Shown here in pieces: positions 1 to 10,645 of a DNA stretch of 64,000 bases. The translations under genes were made by a program, and so were the position numbers. The DNA lies in the NCBI RefSeq assembly GCF_023159225.1, contig NC_063184.1, positions 11,583,528 through 11,647,527 of the forward strand, written 5' to 3'. How positions within the stretch are numbered: the stretch's first letter is position 1; each line of letters starts with the position of its first letter. The notes below the pieces were generated by a model. The model was given only the letters and a program-made list of their open reading frames with translations, did no database searches and was not told the origin of the DNA. Source of the DNA: Perognathus longimembris pacificus (lineage: Eukaryota; Chordata; Mammalia; Rodentia; Heteromyidae).

Positions 1-615
1 AACCAGTCAGGGATAGGCATAAAGCTGACATTTAGAGCCATTCTTAAAACAAAACCAAAGAGCTTTAATGTAGAAATGAATCTCAAGGAAGTAAGTTAGA
101 AAACAAAATCATTTGGCTGTGCTCCCCACTGAAGTTCATTTTCTCCTACAAATGTATGAGCCTGAGTATATGTATGTATGTATTATATTTATAAGATAGA
201 ATTGTACTCTTTGTAACTTTTTTCAAGTATATCATTTATATTTGAAAATAGACACATTTTAACTAGTAAATGTATTTATAATAATGATTGTGTATTCCAA
301 TATGTATCTTTCATAAGATAATACTTTGATATAATTCCCTGTTTTTAGACCTCCAAGGTCATGCATTCAAGGTCATACATTCTCCCAAAGACGTGTCTAC
401 TCCTTTACTTAAGGTACAGTTTCCAAACAACATTAATACAATCATCTTGTGATGGGTAGTTGTTGTGGGGTTGTTCTACATTATAGCATTTTTTTGCTCT
501 TCCCCTGACTTCTACCTAAAAGATGCCACAGTTTAGGTAATGAAAAACAAAACATCTCCAGACAGTAGTGGGGAGAGCTAGATGTGGGAAACTGGCCTCA
601 ATTGAGATAAATTGA
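1..615. other. AT-rich unique sequence, no gene seen
   Basis: No open frame of note and no repeat family I recognise. Around 356-382 there is a short direct repeat (aaggtcatgcattc / aaggtcatacattc). Otherwise it is plain AT-rich sequence. Confidence 0.6.
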
Positions 616-638
616 TTTTTGTTGTTGTTGTTGTTGGT
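616..638. repeat. (GTT)n simple repeat at a SINE tail
   Basis: Six consecutive gtt units directly precede a minus-strand SINE, so this is the reverse complement of that SINE's (AAC)n tail rather than an independent microsatellite. Confidence 0.8.
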
Positions 639-678
639 TGTGGGGCTTGAACTCAGGGCTTGGGTGCTTGCTGTCCCT

Positions 679-916
679 GAGCCTCTTTTTATTTTTTATT
701 TTTTTATTTTTTGGCCAGTCCCAGGGCTTGAACTCAAGGCCTGAGCACTGTCCCTGGCTTCTTTTTGCTCAAGGTTAGCACTCTGCCAACTTGAGCTACA
801 GCGCCACTTCTGGCCTTTTCTATATATGTGGTGCTGAGGAATCGAACCTAGGGCTTCATGTGTACGAGGCAAGCACTCTTGCCACTAGCCATATTCCCAG
901 GCCCCCGAGCCTCTTT
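679..916. repeat. Target-site duplication flanking the nested SINE
   Basis: The 10-bp string gagcctcttt occurs at 679-688 and again at 907-916. Allowing one mismatch, the match extends to 14 bp (675-688 against 903-916). It lies inside the Geo part of the outer SINE. Confidence 0.85.
712..902 (-). mobile_element. IDL-Geo dimeric SINE, near full length
   Basis: On the minus strand: ID/tRNA-Ala-like left monomer (cctgggaatatggctag start, B-box ggttcgattcc-like), then the Geo right monomer and an A-rich tail (seen as T-rich 689-712). Non-autonomous, Pol III transcribed, moved by L1 machinery according to knowledge of the class. Nested inside an older SINE. Confidence 0.9.
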
Positions 917-1102
917 GTGCTCAAGGCTAGCATCCTACCAACTGAACCATAGCTCCACTTCCTGTTTGTTTTTGAGAGATTAATTGGAGATAAGAGTCAC
1001 ACCAAAATTATCTGTCATGGCTGGCTTCAAACGATGATTCTCAGATCTCAGCCTCCTGAGTAGCTAGGAATCCAGGCATGCACCACCAGCATTCAGCTTG
1101 AG

Positions 1103-2844
1103 ATACATTGATTTAAATGAAAAATGTAAAGAAATACTAATGGCTATATTTGTTATGTAAAAAAATTGAGCTATAACTAAGACTTGGCTTCAAATTCAGC
1201 TGTCCCACTTGCCTGTGATGCCAAATGGGAACTCAGATTGGAACCATACTTGATAGATTGGAGAGGTGTCCATAATTCTCCAGAAATTCAAGTTTCTCCA
1301 TCACTGGATGGTTAGGGCTCTTGAAATCCTCCTGAGTGCATAAAGCAATGCTCTGTAGCCTGGAATTATATTTCTACAAGCTCATCGAACTATTCTTTCT
1401 CTAGAGGATAATAGTATATGAATACTTATAAACCATTCATCTGCCAGCAATGTCTGAACATCAGTCATTGCAGTTAGACTGCATGCAGCCCCTGTGGACA
1501 GGAGATATAGAAAAAGATACCTTCAGCTATAGACAGAAGAACTGGTGGGAGGACATTGAATGCTCTTACAAGCCACTGTAGAGCAGGAGGCGGTGGATGT
1601 GGGCCTGTAATAATGAGTTCTTACTCATTTCAGTGAACATTGGTGTCTGCCTGGTTCCGTTCAGATGTCTACTTATAACACTAGCAGCCATTTCCAGAGT
1701 GTCATAGTACATAAACACAAGCCTCACAACCAATGCCTGTTTGTGTCTTTTCCAAAGGGCAAAGTTTTCTACACATAAAGTATTTTCTATAGAGCAGTAA
1801 ATCAGTACAGATGACTTTGAAGATGGAAAGTCTGGTTGAGGGTTGTCAAGAGCATCCATTGACTTTCCATTTGACTTTGAAATGATGCCTCTGTCTCCCT
1901 GGGTATGAGCTCTCTCAGGGAAGTCCCATATTATCTTCCTAACAGCTGGATGGAGACCCCAAGATTACTAATGACACCAGGCAACTGTTCAATAAATAGT
2001 TGTGGAAAGATCAATGCTTTATCACTTACACAAAGCTTTCTCTAATCATTCCCTTATGTCTCAGTTTCCTTTTCTATTGGCTCATCAAACATGGTGTTTA
2101 CAAGTACTATTTTATTCCATCATATCACATTGAAATTGCTTTATTTTTCGGTTACTCTATTTATTGTTAGCTTCTAGAGGGAGGGGCTAGGACTATTCAT
2201 CTTTATTGCCAAAATGACATCTGGTAGAGAGCAGGGTCTCATTGCCTCTGGGCTGAAAGGCATGTGTTAGATTTCTGTTTTTGTGATGTATCTCATTCAG
2301 TCCATGACTTTCATATACAGTAAACCACAGATCAATGAATGAGCTCACAGATGTCTAGGCTAGCTTTGAGTATAAGGCTGTGAAATGTATAGACCTATGT
2401 CTGGAGTAAAAGTTGATTTAAGAATTGTTACCAAGGTGAGTACCAAGAAGTATTTGTTACTAAACACAGCTGAAATACTGGAGCTGGCAAATGAGTTACA
2501 CTTAAAATATATTTAGAACAGCAGCAAGGTTATCTCTGTGAGAGCATCACTCTTGTGCTGTCTAATGCTGATAAGTTTTAGAAGGGGTGACCTGTGGTCT
2601 GTCTAGTGTTGGGTGCTTTTCTTGGAAATGTGGCTTACATGTGAGGCTAACAGGATGAGGGTCACAGATGTAGTCATTTGATAGACCTTATAAATTGGCC
2701 CATCCATTTATATCCTTCATGTGTTTTTCTCAGCCTTAGATAACTTTACAAAGGAGTCTAGGAGCTAATGGAAAGAATGAGGCTCAAAGAGATTATGATT
2801 CCTTCTTTCAAGAAGTGGTGGATTTCGCCAGTTATATAATGTTT
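1103..2844. other. Unique/ancient sequence, no gene seen
   Basis: The longest open frame (97 codons, minus strand, 1566-1859) has no recognisable domain, no convincing splice sites and no similarity I know, so I treat it as chance. 2150-2240 weakly resembles an L2 3' end (gcttctagaggga...ggctagga). 2720-2835 weakly resembles an antisense MIR. The rest is unclassified. Confidence 0.5.
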
Positions 2845-2862
2845 TTGTTGTTGTTGTTGTTG
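2845..2862. repeat. (GTT)n simple repeat
   Basis: Six gtt units in an AT-rich context. No SINE body is recognisable on either side. Confidence 0.8.
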
Positions 2863-3078
2863 CATTTTACCCCATAGTATAACGACATATAACCAGGTCT
2901 TTTTTTAAAATGGAATAATATTTCTGCTAATGAAGGTTCTAGCATTTAAACAGAGGAAATTACATTTGTTTTGCATAGATGCATCCCAAGAATTACTTAA
3001 CTTGGATAAGGCTTCATTGCTTGGTCTGATTCCATTTATCTATTCTCCTCTATTTCAAGTCATAACATCTTTGTTTGA

Positions 3079-3080
<2 letters not shown>

Positions 3081-3111
<31 letters not shown>
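3081..3111. repeat. (AC)n microsatellite
   Basis: About 15 uninterrupted dinucleotide units; potentially polymorphic. Confidence 0.95.
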
Positions 3112-3168
3112 AATAATTTGGTTAAAATGTCTAGGAAGTTAATTATTTTCTTGTTTACTTATTCCTCC

Positions 3169-3204
3169 CTGTCTGTCTGTCTGTCTATCTGTCTGTCTCT
3201 CTCT
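3169..3204. repeat. (CTGT)n microsatellite
   Basis: Tandem tgtc units with one tatc interruption. A short open frame across it is repeat-derived and not coding. Confidence 0.85.
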
Positions 3205-3535
3205 TCCTATGTCCTTCTTCTCATCATCATATCCTCTACTGTACTCTGGAAATTATCCCTCCTTTTTTTTTTAATCTTTAAAAGCACTCAAACCTCATAA
3301 CCATCTTGTATGTTGATGTTGATTCAAATAACTTGGGGGCTGTCATAGATGAATAAAAGAGTCCTCTGAAGTTCTATGAAGACCAAGGGTTCATCCAACA
3401 CAGCGGCAAAGCCCCAGCCGAGCTCCCACTGCCAGAGTTGTAAGAGATAGTAACTGCCTGTGCTTCATCTTCAATAAGAAAAAGGAAAGGGAAACATTCT
3501 AGGGGATGAGGATTAGGTCCTGAGTTCATAGATGT

Positions 3536-3538
<3 letters not shown>

Positions 3539-3577
<39 letters not shown>
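3539..3577. repeat. (CA)n microsatellite
   Basis: About 19 uninterrupted units, just upstream of an L1-3'-end-like fragment in antisense. The string of V and C residues in the opposite-strand frame comes from this repeat. Confidence 0.95.
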
Positions 3578-3579
<2 letters not shown>

Positions 3580-3599
3580 GACAGAAGAGATGGTCAGAC

Positions 3600-3745
3600 T
3601 TTTTATTTACCTTTAAGTAGTTGCACAGAGAAGTTGCCACTTAGCAAAGTAGTTTATGAATGGAATGCATCTTGATCAATGTCACCTCTTTCAACATTCA
3701 CACCCATTCTTTCCAGCCCACCCCTTCTCTCATTCTTACTGCAAA
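3600..3745 (-). mobile_element. L1 3'-end-like fragment, antisense
   Basis: Shares the ordered words aagtagttg..., cagtttatga-like and gcatcttgatcaatgtcacc with the better copy at 43752-43925 and the fragment at 16866-16965. I infer an L1 3' UTR from its recurrence, its 3' position and truncated copies in both orientations. No ORF2 remains here to prove it. Confidence 0.5.
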
Positions 3746-4899
3746 GGGCTAGAGAGTAGATCTTTGGCTTTGTGTCCAAATGTTCTCCACTACTCAGCTA
3801 GGCAGTGGTAGTGTGAAAATGGACCAATGAATGTGGCTGTGTGAAATCCTAGCTGGCTTTGACCTTTAGGTCATAGTTTGTAACTTTTGTAAGTATTTAG
3901 TTCTTGCAAAAATGTTTCTTATATTGGGTGGTGATAGATATTAAGCCACATATTTGTATATCTAGGTTTAAATAGTAATATGATCATTGTTCAAATGGTA
4001 TTCTCATATGGGAGTATGGGAGAGAAAACATTATGCTACTCAGAAACTACATTTTTTAAAAAAACTGCAATTTGTAACCTTAGAGCTTATAATTTTGGCA
4101 GCAATGCAATAAGGCTGGGGTGAAATGACCTTAGATATTTAACTACAAGATCAACATTCTTCTTTAAATTTTGTTTCTAAGAGTTTATTTCAAGGAAGAG
4201 TGAGAAGTACCACACTGAGGTTTCCTTTACTAGCTAGGTAGTCACTAATTACTCAAGTACTGACAGCAAAATATTAATGCTAATGGTTGTCCAATTCCCT
4301 AGCATTCATATGTTCAGTGAGATTTCTTGAGTGTCAACTATTAGCATATTAGTTTTATTTTATTATCTTTGTTGTACAAAAGAGTTTATAGGCTGCTGGC
4401 TGAGGCCGAGATGAAGCCCAGGCCTGTGAAGGCAGGAAGCCCAGCTGGAGGAAGCATGCTGGCTAGGGTGAAGTCTGATGTCTGCAGAGCAATGAAGAGG
4501 TCAGAGTGACCCGAGAAGAGGAATGAGGAGAAAATGAGTTAGAAGGGTGAAAATCTCAGGAGTATTTTCCCCTAATTTGATAACATGTGTTTTCCCATAT
4601 ATTAAGCAAGTACCTTTGTGGTTTTTGTCTCTCTTAATCCTCTATCATGCTAGAGTGTGGTAAATTTTCATCAGAGTATTTAGATTGTGGGTTGTCAGGA
4701 GAAGGGTAAGCAGCATTCAATAAATTTGTCTTCCCATTTGGGAGTGGGAATCAGTATATTTTTGATTGTACAAAGGCTAGTTGTATTATGTTAGGTAGAA
4801 TTATGATCATGTTATGGTCTTTATCTTGATCTTATGTCTAGTTTAAGTAGACACCAAATTGACAAGATAGGTGATGATTAAATTGATATAATATATATT
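3746..4899. other. AT-rich unique sequence with a small GC-richer patch
   Basis: No gene seen. 4388-4520 is locally richer in G and in purines (gctggctgaggccgag, ggaagcccagctgg), without CpG enrichment, splice sites or an open frame. The rest is unclassified AT-rich DNA. Confidence 0.5.
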
Positions 4900-5400
4900 T
4901 GATGGTTAGTTTGATTGTCAACTCAAAAAGATTGAGAGCCATACCTCTCCACCTAGAAAAGTTGTGAAATACACTTCTGAATATGTGTGTAAGTGTGTTT
5001 CTAGACACTGATCTGTGCCCCAGTGGACTGGCTGTAGAGGATGCATCCTGAGTGTGGGCAGCACCCTGCAATAAGATAGGACCCATCCAAATAGAACAGA
5101 AGAAGGGGAAAGTATACACACATGCACATTTAACCCTTCTTGAGTAGATGCATTGTTTGATGGCTGCTATTACTGGCAGATATCAGACACCATATTCTTC
5201 AGCCCTTGTATGGACTTGTATGAGGACTTTCCAGAAGGCTTGAGATCTCTAGCTTTGCTCCCTCTCATTCTGAGGCTCCCAGCATTTTAGATGGGGCAGT
5301 CACTAATTACTTGGCTCTCCAGATTGCAGACAGCAGCATGGGACTGATTACCCAGCTTCTCTGTGTCGGCCAGTCTCACACCTCTCCTCTAGCTGGGGCA
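4900..5400 (+). mobile_element. Old LTR-like repeat, first part
   Basis: Resembles a widespread eutherian LTR-like repeat: gattgtcaactcaaaaagattgag, then ...cagtggactggctgt, ...catccaaatagaacag and ...tctccagattgcagacagcag in the expected order. The continuation, with the polyadenylation-like region, lies past the SINE cluster at about 6055-6150. I infer an ERVL-type LTR but cannot assign a family. It holds no retroviral gene. Confidence 0.5.
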
Positions 5401-5462
5401 GGATCTTGAGGGAGGGAGGTGTTTGTAGGGGAGGCTAATGAAGAAGGTGAATAGGTTGAATA

Positions 5463-5697
5463 TGAAGCTGGGTGCTGTTGTCTCATGCCTGTAATCTCAG
5501 CTTCTCAGGAGGCTCACATCTGAGGATCATGATTTGAAGCCAGCCTGGGCAGGAAAGCCCAAGACTATTCAGTTAACCATCAAAAAGCTAGAAGTGGAGC
5601 TGTGACTTAAGTAGTAGCATGCCAGCCTTGAGCAAAAAGCCCAGCAACTTTCAAGTCCTGAATTCTAACCCCAGAACTAGCACACACATACACACAC
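5463..5697 (+). mobile_element. B1-like/Geo SINE
   Basis: Sense copy with a 7SL/B1-like head (gctgggtgctg..., tgcctgtaatctcagc, ctcaggaggct), a linker (agttaaccatcaaaaagct), the Geo tail (gaagtggagctgtgac...) and a CA-rich tail. It sits inside the old LTR-like repeat and carries another SINE in its tail. Confidence 0.85.
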
Positions 5698-5713
5698 AAA
5701 AATTAGTTGAAGT

Positions 5714-5893
5714 GGGTTGGGAATGTAGTAGAATGTAGTAGTAGAATGCTTGCCTAGCATACATGATGCCCTGAGTTCGATTCCTTAGCACCACACAAAC
5801 AGATGCCAGAAGTGGCCCTGTGGCTCAAGTGGTAGAGTGCTAGAGAAGCTCAGGGACAGAGCCCAGGCCCTGAGTTCAAGTCCCAGGACTGGC
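5714..5893 (+). mobile_element. IDL-Geo SINE with internally deleted Geo
   Basis: Sense copy starting at ggttgggaatgta, with a local gaatgtagta duplication in the head. In the Geo unit the segment usually reading ccttgagcaaaaagaag is shortened to agaagctc. Near-identical flanks attagttgaagt (5702-5713) and attaattgaagt (5901-5912) are its target-site duplication. It landed in the tail of the preceding SINE. Confidence 0.85.
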
Positions 5894-6054
5894 AAAAATG
5901 ATTAATTGAAGTAGCTTGTTTACATGTATGAGAATGGAATGATGAAATGTGTTGAAATTATTTCAGGAAGTGGGGAGTGAGACAGGGAATAGTGACAGAA
6001 AATGTGTGATTGGTACTTTAAGTGCAAGTATGAAAATGTTATATTGGACCCCTC

Positions 6055-6150
6055 CCCACCTTTGTACAGCTGTTGCATGCTAATAAAAAAATCTCCCCTT
6101 GCAGTCATATACACGTGTGCGGGTTCTGTTTTCTGGAGAGCCCTGGGTAA
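6055..6150 (+). mobile_element. Old LTR-like repeat, terminal part
   Basis: Continues the element that begins near 4900: an aataaaaaaatctcccc polyadenylation-like stretch, then cttgcagtcatatac, and gttctgttttctggagagccctgg, which in the eutherian relatives follows the poly(A) region. The two parts are separated by later SINE insertions and unassigned sequence. Confidence 0.45.
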
Positions 6151-6369
6151 TTCAAGTGGATGTGAGAGGTGGAAAATGTGGTGTGCAGGTTAACTAGGAT
6201 GCTGCTGAAACAAAGCATACATTTTGGATTTTGCAGAGAGGGAAGGCATACTTTCCCTGATGGCTCATTCTTCACAATTGTTTGGAATGCTCTGTACCTC
6301 ATAGACCACAAGGGAGGAATAGCAGGGGCAGGAGACTTTGTGCGTGAGGAATGCACATGAGATAATGAT

Positions 6370-6830
6370 GCTTTGGCTTGGCATGGTTGCAGTGGAGACA
6401 GCGTGAAGTCATTCTGGGCAGCGTGAAAGGTGGAACTGATGGGCTTGGCTGATGGATTTGATGTCAGGTGTGACAGAAAGAGAGAGGTAGGAAATGGCTC
6501 CCAGATTTTTGGCCTGAGCCAACTGGGAGGATGGGGCTCTTACTGACTGAGGAAGGGAAAAAGGATGGGAGGAGAAGGTTTGGGAAAGAAAAATCAGAAG
6601 TTTGAGTTAGGACCAGATAAGTGTGAAATGAATCTTAGGTCTTTAAATGGAGATGTCAAATAGGCAGCTGGATATATGAGTCTGGAGTTCAGAGTGGCTG
6701 TCTGGATTCCAGATATAAATTTGAGAATCATCAGAGTATAGACGATGCTGAAAGCCAAGTAACTAGATGAGATCATCAAGGGAGTGAGGGCAGTGAGAGA
6801 AGGATGAAGTCCAAAGGTAATGTTTTATGT
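6370..6830 (+). mobile_element. Ancient eutherian interspersed repeat
   Basis: Carries an ordered set of words widespread in eutherian genomes: tttttggcctgagccaactgg, gcagctggatatatgagtctgg, gatataaatttgagaatcatc and gatgagatcatcaagggagtg. I recognise the pattern from many mammalian loci but cannot assign the family name. No coding remains. Confidence 0.6.
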
Positions 6831-7205
6831 GAGCTGAAATGGCCTGATAACTTCTGTATCAGTCAGAGCCACAAATATAATTAATATTAGTAATATATTT
6901 ACAATATGAAAACAGTTTTTTCCACTTAGAATGCTAAATTCAGATGCATATTTTTGGAAAACAAAATTTAAATGCCTAAGAATCTTTTCATCTGAACTAG
7001 AGTTGTAATATTTCATCATATTAATTGATTTTTTTGTAAAGCTTAGAAAAGCAAGCATCTTTTGATTTGGAAACTGCTTGCAAGTGAAAACAATGTAAGG
7101 GGAGTGGAAATGTTTTCTGATTGATTCTTTTCTCGTTTAGCTTTGCAAAATACATTTCATATCAATTAAGACTGAAAAATTGTTGACACACAGGCTGATA
7201 TGTAA

Positions 7206-7292
7206 ATCTATCTATTCTCTATCTATCCATCTGTCATCCATCCATCTGTCCCTCCATCCGTGTTTGTGTGTCTATCTATCTATCTATCTATC
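7206..7292. repeat. (TATC)n and related tetranucleotide repeat
   Basis: Imperfect tctatc/tccatc array followed by a purer tatc run (7271-7292). Length-variable microsatellite. Confidence 0.85.
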
Positions 7293-7502
7293 TTGCCATT
7301 TATTAATGTGTGGTCTTAAGTGCTTTGATCAAGAACCCTGGGGGCAATTCAGGGCCCAGATCCCTACAAACCGCCTCCCCAAATCATTTTGTAATGTGAT
7401 TTAACTATTTTCCTCCATTTTCAATTTTCTAAAATATTTAAAGCCTGTGGGCCTTAACATGAAACAGTAGAATTGTTCATTGAACAGGATTTGCCATTAG
7501 AC

Positions 7503-7634
7503 CCCAATACCATCTTCTGCTGTGGGTAGAGCACTAGCTTTGAGCACAAAAAGGCTCAAGGACAGTGCCTATGCACTGAGTTCAAGCCCTACAACTGAAA
7601 AAAAAAACAAACCCAAACCCATCTTCTGCTGTGA
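7503..7634 (+). mobile_element. Geo-only SINE copy with target-site duplication
   Basis: The insert 7525-7609 reads gtagagcactagctttgagcac...gttcaagccctacaactg plus an A tail, matching Geo without any IDL or B1 head. The flanks share ccatcttctgctgtg (left ends 7524, right ends 7634; about 20 bp with mismatches). The left boundary is uncertain because gctgtgg also belongs to Geo. Confidence 0.75.
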
Positions 7635-7739
7635 AGTAGCATTGGCATTTTAGTTTGTGAGTTACATGGATTGGTGGGTTATTTTTATCTTCATAGCTCT
7701 AGTCTCTTGAGGTTAGCTTATCGGTGCTGATCAGGCAGC

Positions 7740-8110
7740 CTATTCTTTACCCTGCCCTCAGTCACATCGTACTCCATGAGATGAAGCTGTCTGACTCTGG
7801 TGTTCATGGTTGTTCCTAGTCAGAATTGCTACCAGTCTGCTGGCCCCTTAAGGAGGAGGCAGGAATAAGAGTAGTGACAACCTAGACCGTGTGACCTATG
7901 TCTGTGAAGTCCATTATCATTATACTCCTGAGTCCAGCTGACGAAAAGACTGTTTGTCATCAGGAAAGGAATGTCCTGGCTTTTCTGGGGCCCTGAGCTA
8001 CTGGCCCTATAAATTAGTGGATGTCAGACCCTGCTTAGAGAATAAACATTGACAATTTCAGGATGTTCCTTTAGGCTGAAGCATTTTGTCTTTCCTTTCT
8101 ACCTGGGTTC
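7740..8110 (+). other. Possible LTR-like block
   Basis: Moderate-GC block with a TATA-like ccctataaatta near 8007-8018 and aataaac near 8041-8047, spaced as in a degenerate LTR. I find no TG...CA ends or duplication, so this is a weak suggestion only. Confidence 0.2.
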
Positions 8111-9074
8111 AGATGCATGCAAACTACTTTACTTATACTGCACAGTCCTTCTGGTTCCTTAGAAACCTTTTTCCAGACAAAAATGTTTTCACTGTAACTT
8201 CACTCCTGATACTTGACAATTACTCTCCAATTGACTAGCATACAAATTTTTCATAGAAAATTAGTAAATATAAGATTAAGCTTGAAATCTATCTTTTCAG
8301 TCATTTATTTTCTATAGTTAACTTTATTGGTGCATAATAAGTGTGCATAATAAATGTAATGGCTGAACTTAGTAAACATACTGTAACTTACACTTTCCAT
8401 TGGCTAGACAATTAGAAGATGTTTAGCTAGATCAACCTAGATCAGAATTTTCTGGAATTGCATGCAGATATTGCTTGGGGTTGGAGGATTCATCTTCATG
8501 ATGGCTCCCTTCATCGAGTGGCAAATTGCTGTTGGCTCTTATTAAATAGCCTGACTTTTGTCCACTGGATGTTTCTGTAGGAGTGCGTGACTGTCCTCAT
8601 GACATGACAGCTGCCTTCTCTCAGAGCAAGCAATCCAAGAGTGCTGCAGTGTTAGCCTGTAAAGTCACCACCATCATACCTCAAACAGACCAGCCCTGCT
8701 CACGGAGAGAAGACAAATGCACAAATGCTATCACATTTGTCTTCCCATCTGATGTTTATTGAATGCTTGCTATTCATAGATGTAGCTCTCATACCCTTTG
8801 ATTTAAAACTGGCTCATTTGTATGATGGACTGCCAAGGATACGCTCATTCCTCATTGCATATCACTATAAAACTCCTCCATATTTTCTCACGTTCCCTCT
8901 TTGCTGAAAGAGATTATTCCTTGAAAAAGTACTACTATTCTTCTTAAATTCAGGAGACCAGGAGCTAACAGAAGGAACATTACTTTAGCATTTGAATCGT
9001 GGACAAATTTGTTGGCATGCAATAATTTTACTTCTTGAGATAAGATATTTCCTCCTAAATCTATTATGAAGAAG
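8111..9074. other. AT-rich unique sequence, no gene seen
   Basis: No exon-like open frame. It contains a 9-bp inverted repeat, agacaaatg (8711-8719) with catttgtct (8734-8742). Otherwise unclassified. Confidence 0.5.
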
Positions 9075-9305
9075 TTCCAGCCAGGCAACAATGGCTCATG
9101 GTTGTAATCCTAGCTAGAGATCTGAGGATTGAGGTTCAAGGCCAGCCCAAGCAGCAAAGTCTTTGAGACTCTTATTTCCATAAGTCAGAAGAAGGCTTCA
9201 GAAGTGGAGCTGGGGCTCAAGTGGTAGAGCACTAGCCATGATTGAAAAAGCTTGGCCCTGAGTTCAAGCTCAGGACTAGAACAACAACAACCAAAACAAG
9301 TACCA
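9075..9305 (+). mobile_element. B1-like/Geo SINE
   Basis: Sense copy: head with gccaggcaacaatggctcat and gttgtaatcctagct, then Geo gaagtggagctggggctcaag...ctgagttcaagctcagg and an (AAC)n tail. Diverged, so an older copy. Confidence 0.85.
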
Positions 9306-9583
9306 AAAAACAATCCTTATTTTTCCTCTGCAGCCTTTCTCTCCAAGGTACTACCACAGTAGTCTGGCAATCTAGGCAATGCCAGAGAACTTGGTAGAGA
9401 TGTAGACTTCCATACCTCACCCAGACTTACTGAACTTGAACCTCCATTTTCACAGAAGCTCCAGATAATTTACATACAGGTGGCAGTTGGAGGAAAATAT
9501 AATGACATTGTATTTTCAAATCTCTGAAAAATTATTTTTTCTGTGTATACTCAATGAGACTTCATGGGATTAAAAATGGACTA

Positions 9584-9585
<2 letters not shown>

Positions 9586-9636
<51 letters not shown>
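9586..9636. repeat. (GT)n microsatellite
   Basis: About 25 uninterrupted gt units, the longest dinucleotide run in the window. Confidence 0.95.
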
Positions 9637-9638
<2 letters not shown>

Positions 9639-9754
9639 AAAGATGAAGGCTTTTTGAGCTTGTCAAGGGCTTCCAGAGTAAGCCCATATAAAAATTGGAG
9701 GTAGATGAGTACAAGAAAGAACACCCCCCCAAAAAAAAATTGAATTAATAGTTT

Positions 9755-9975
9755 AACAGAATGAATGGCAGCAAGCTGGATGTTGTTGTTGTGGGCAAGG
9801 GGTGAGGTTCAGGGGAGGGGCTAGAGGAATGGAAAGAGGAAAGAGAAGTGGGTAGTTATCATATTCAACGTACATATGTGAAAATAGAACTAGGGATTGA
9901 GGGGGATGGGTAGAGTTGGAGGGATGGGTGGAGTTGGGAGGAATGAAGGAGAACAGTAGAGGAGGCAACTCTGAC
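9755..9975 (+). mobile_element. L1 3'-end-like fragment
   Basis: Shares atattcaacgtacatatgtg, aaaatagaactaggg and the G-rich gggtggagttgggaggaatg run with 44765-44965. Purine-rich sequence of this kind is common in rodent L1 3' UTRs. 5' truncated, no coding sequence. Confidence 0.55.
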
Positions 9976-10599
9976 TAATGGCGGAGCCAGTAGAGCTTTA
10001 TCACTATGTGATGAGAAGCCACCGATGCCTTTGAGGTTCAATTCTTCTTCTTTGGTTCCTAATGTTGCCACTAATTTGATTTATAGGCAAAGTAGAGCTA
10101 GAGGTCAAGGGAAGAGGAGTAACATGAATGTTTATTTTCTTCAGCTATTATTAACCTAAGTGCTGATGCTTGTACCAAAGTAAGGAATTACTTGTATTTA
10201 TTCTTACGGATAAATTGCTAGCAATAAATTATGAGAGGGGGAAAAATAACCATGTGGGATAATTGACTGAAAAACAAATGTCAGTGAAAGTAAACACAAT
10301 GGATTCCACTAAACCTATTTGCAAAAATGTCAGAGGAATTGAGTTGTTTTCCCTCACAATATTTGTGCTGCTATAAAGGAGCTGTGGTTTAATTAAATTT
10401 CTCCATAGAGACTAGGTATTCCACTGGCTCTCTCTCTCTGAGATGTGGCTAAAGGAAGGACTGCATTCTGATTACATGATACCATTAACTGCCCTCAGCA
10501 TCAGGACAATGTGTGTCCCTTTCTCCCAGCCCTTCCCCAGCTGCAGGAAATGAGAAACATCTGTCTGCAAGCTGGAAGGCTGGGAGTTGGGCTAGTTCT
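9976..10599. other. Unique sequence, no gene seen
   Basis: Repeat-poor and AT-rich, with a homeodomain-type ttaattaaat at about 10391. No open frame or splice pattern supports an exon. Confidence 0.5.
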
Positions 10600-10645
10600 G
10601 CTTTGGTCACTGGTCAGCTGTGTGACCTTGAGCAGGTCCCTGAAG
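10600..10645 (+). repeat. MIR SINE relic
   Basis: ggtcagctgtgtgaccttgagcaggtc matches the conserved MIR core (agctgtgtgaccttgggcaagt). The 3' part is eroded. Ancient mammalian repeat. Confidence 0.75.

Larger units (their letters stand above)
637..1102 (-). mobile_element. B1-like/Geo SINE split by a younger SINE
   Basis: On the minus strand this reads as a 7SL/B1-like head (caggaggctgagatctgag block near 1040-1060) followed by the Geo tail. The copy is interrupted between 689 and 902 by an IDL-Geo SINE in the same orientation. The outer copy resumes exactly at gagcctcttt after the insertion. Divergence of the outer copy is clearly higher than that of the inner one, giving the order of events. 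Confidence 0.85.

Noticed and set aside
1566..1859. 97-codon minus-strand frame
   Set aside because: Ordinary composition but no domain, no splice signals and no CpG or regulatory context.
3081..3577. Two (AC)n arrays as a CRISPR-like or satellite array
   Set aside because: Plain dinucleotide repeats without spacers; the organism is a mammal.
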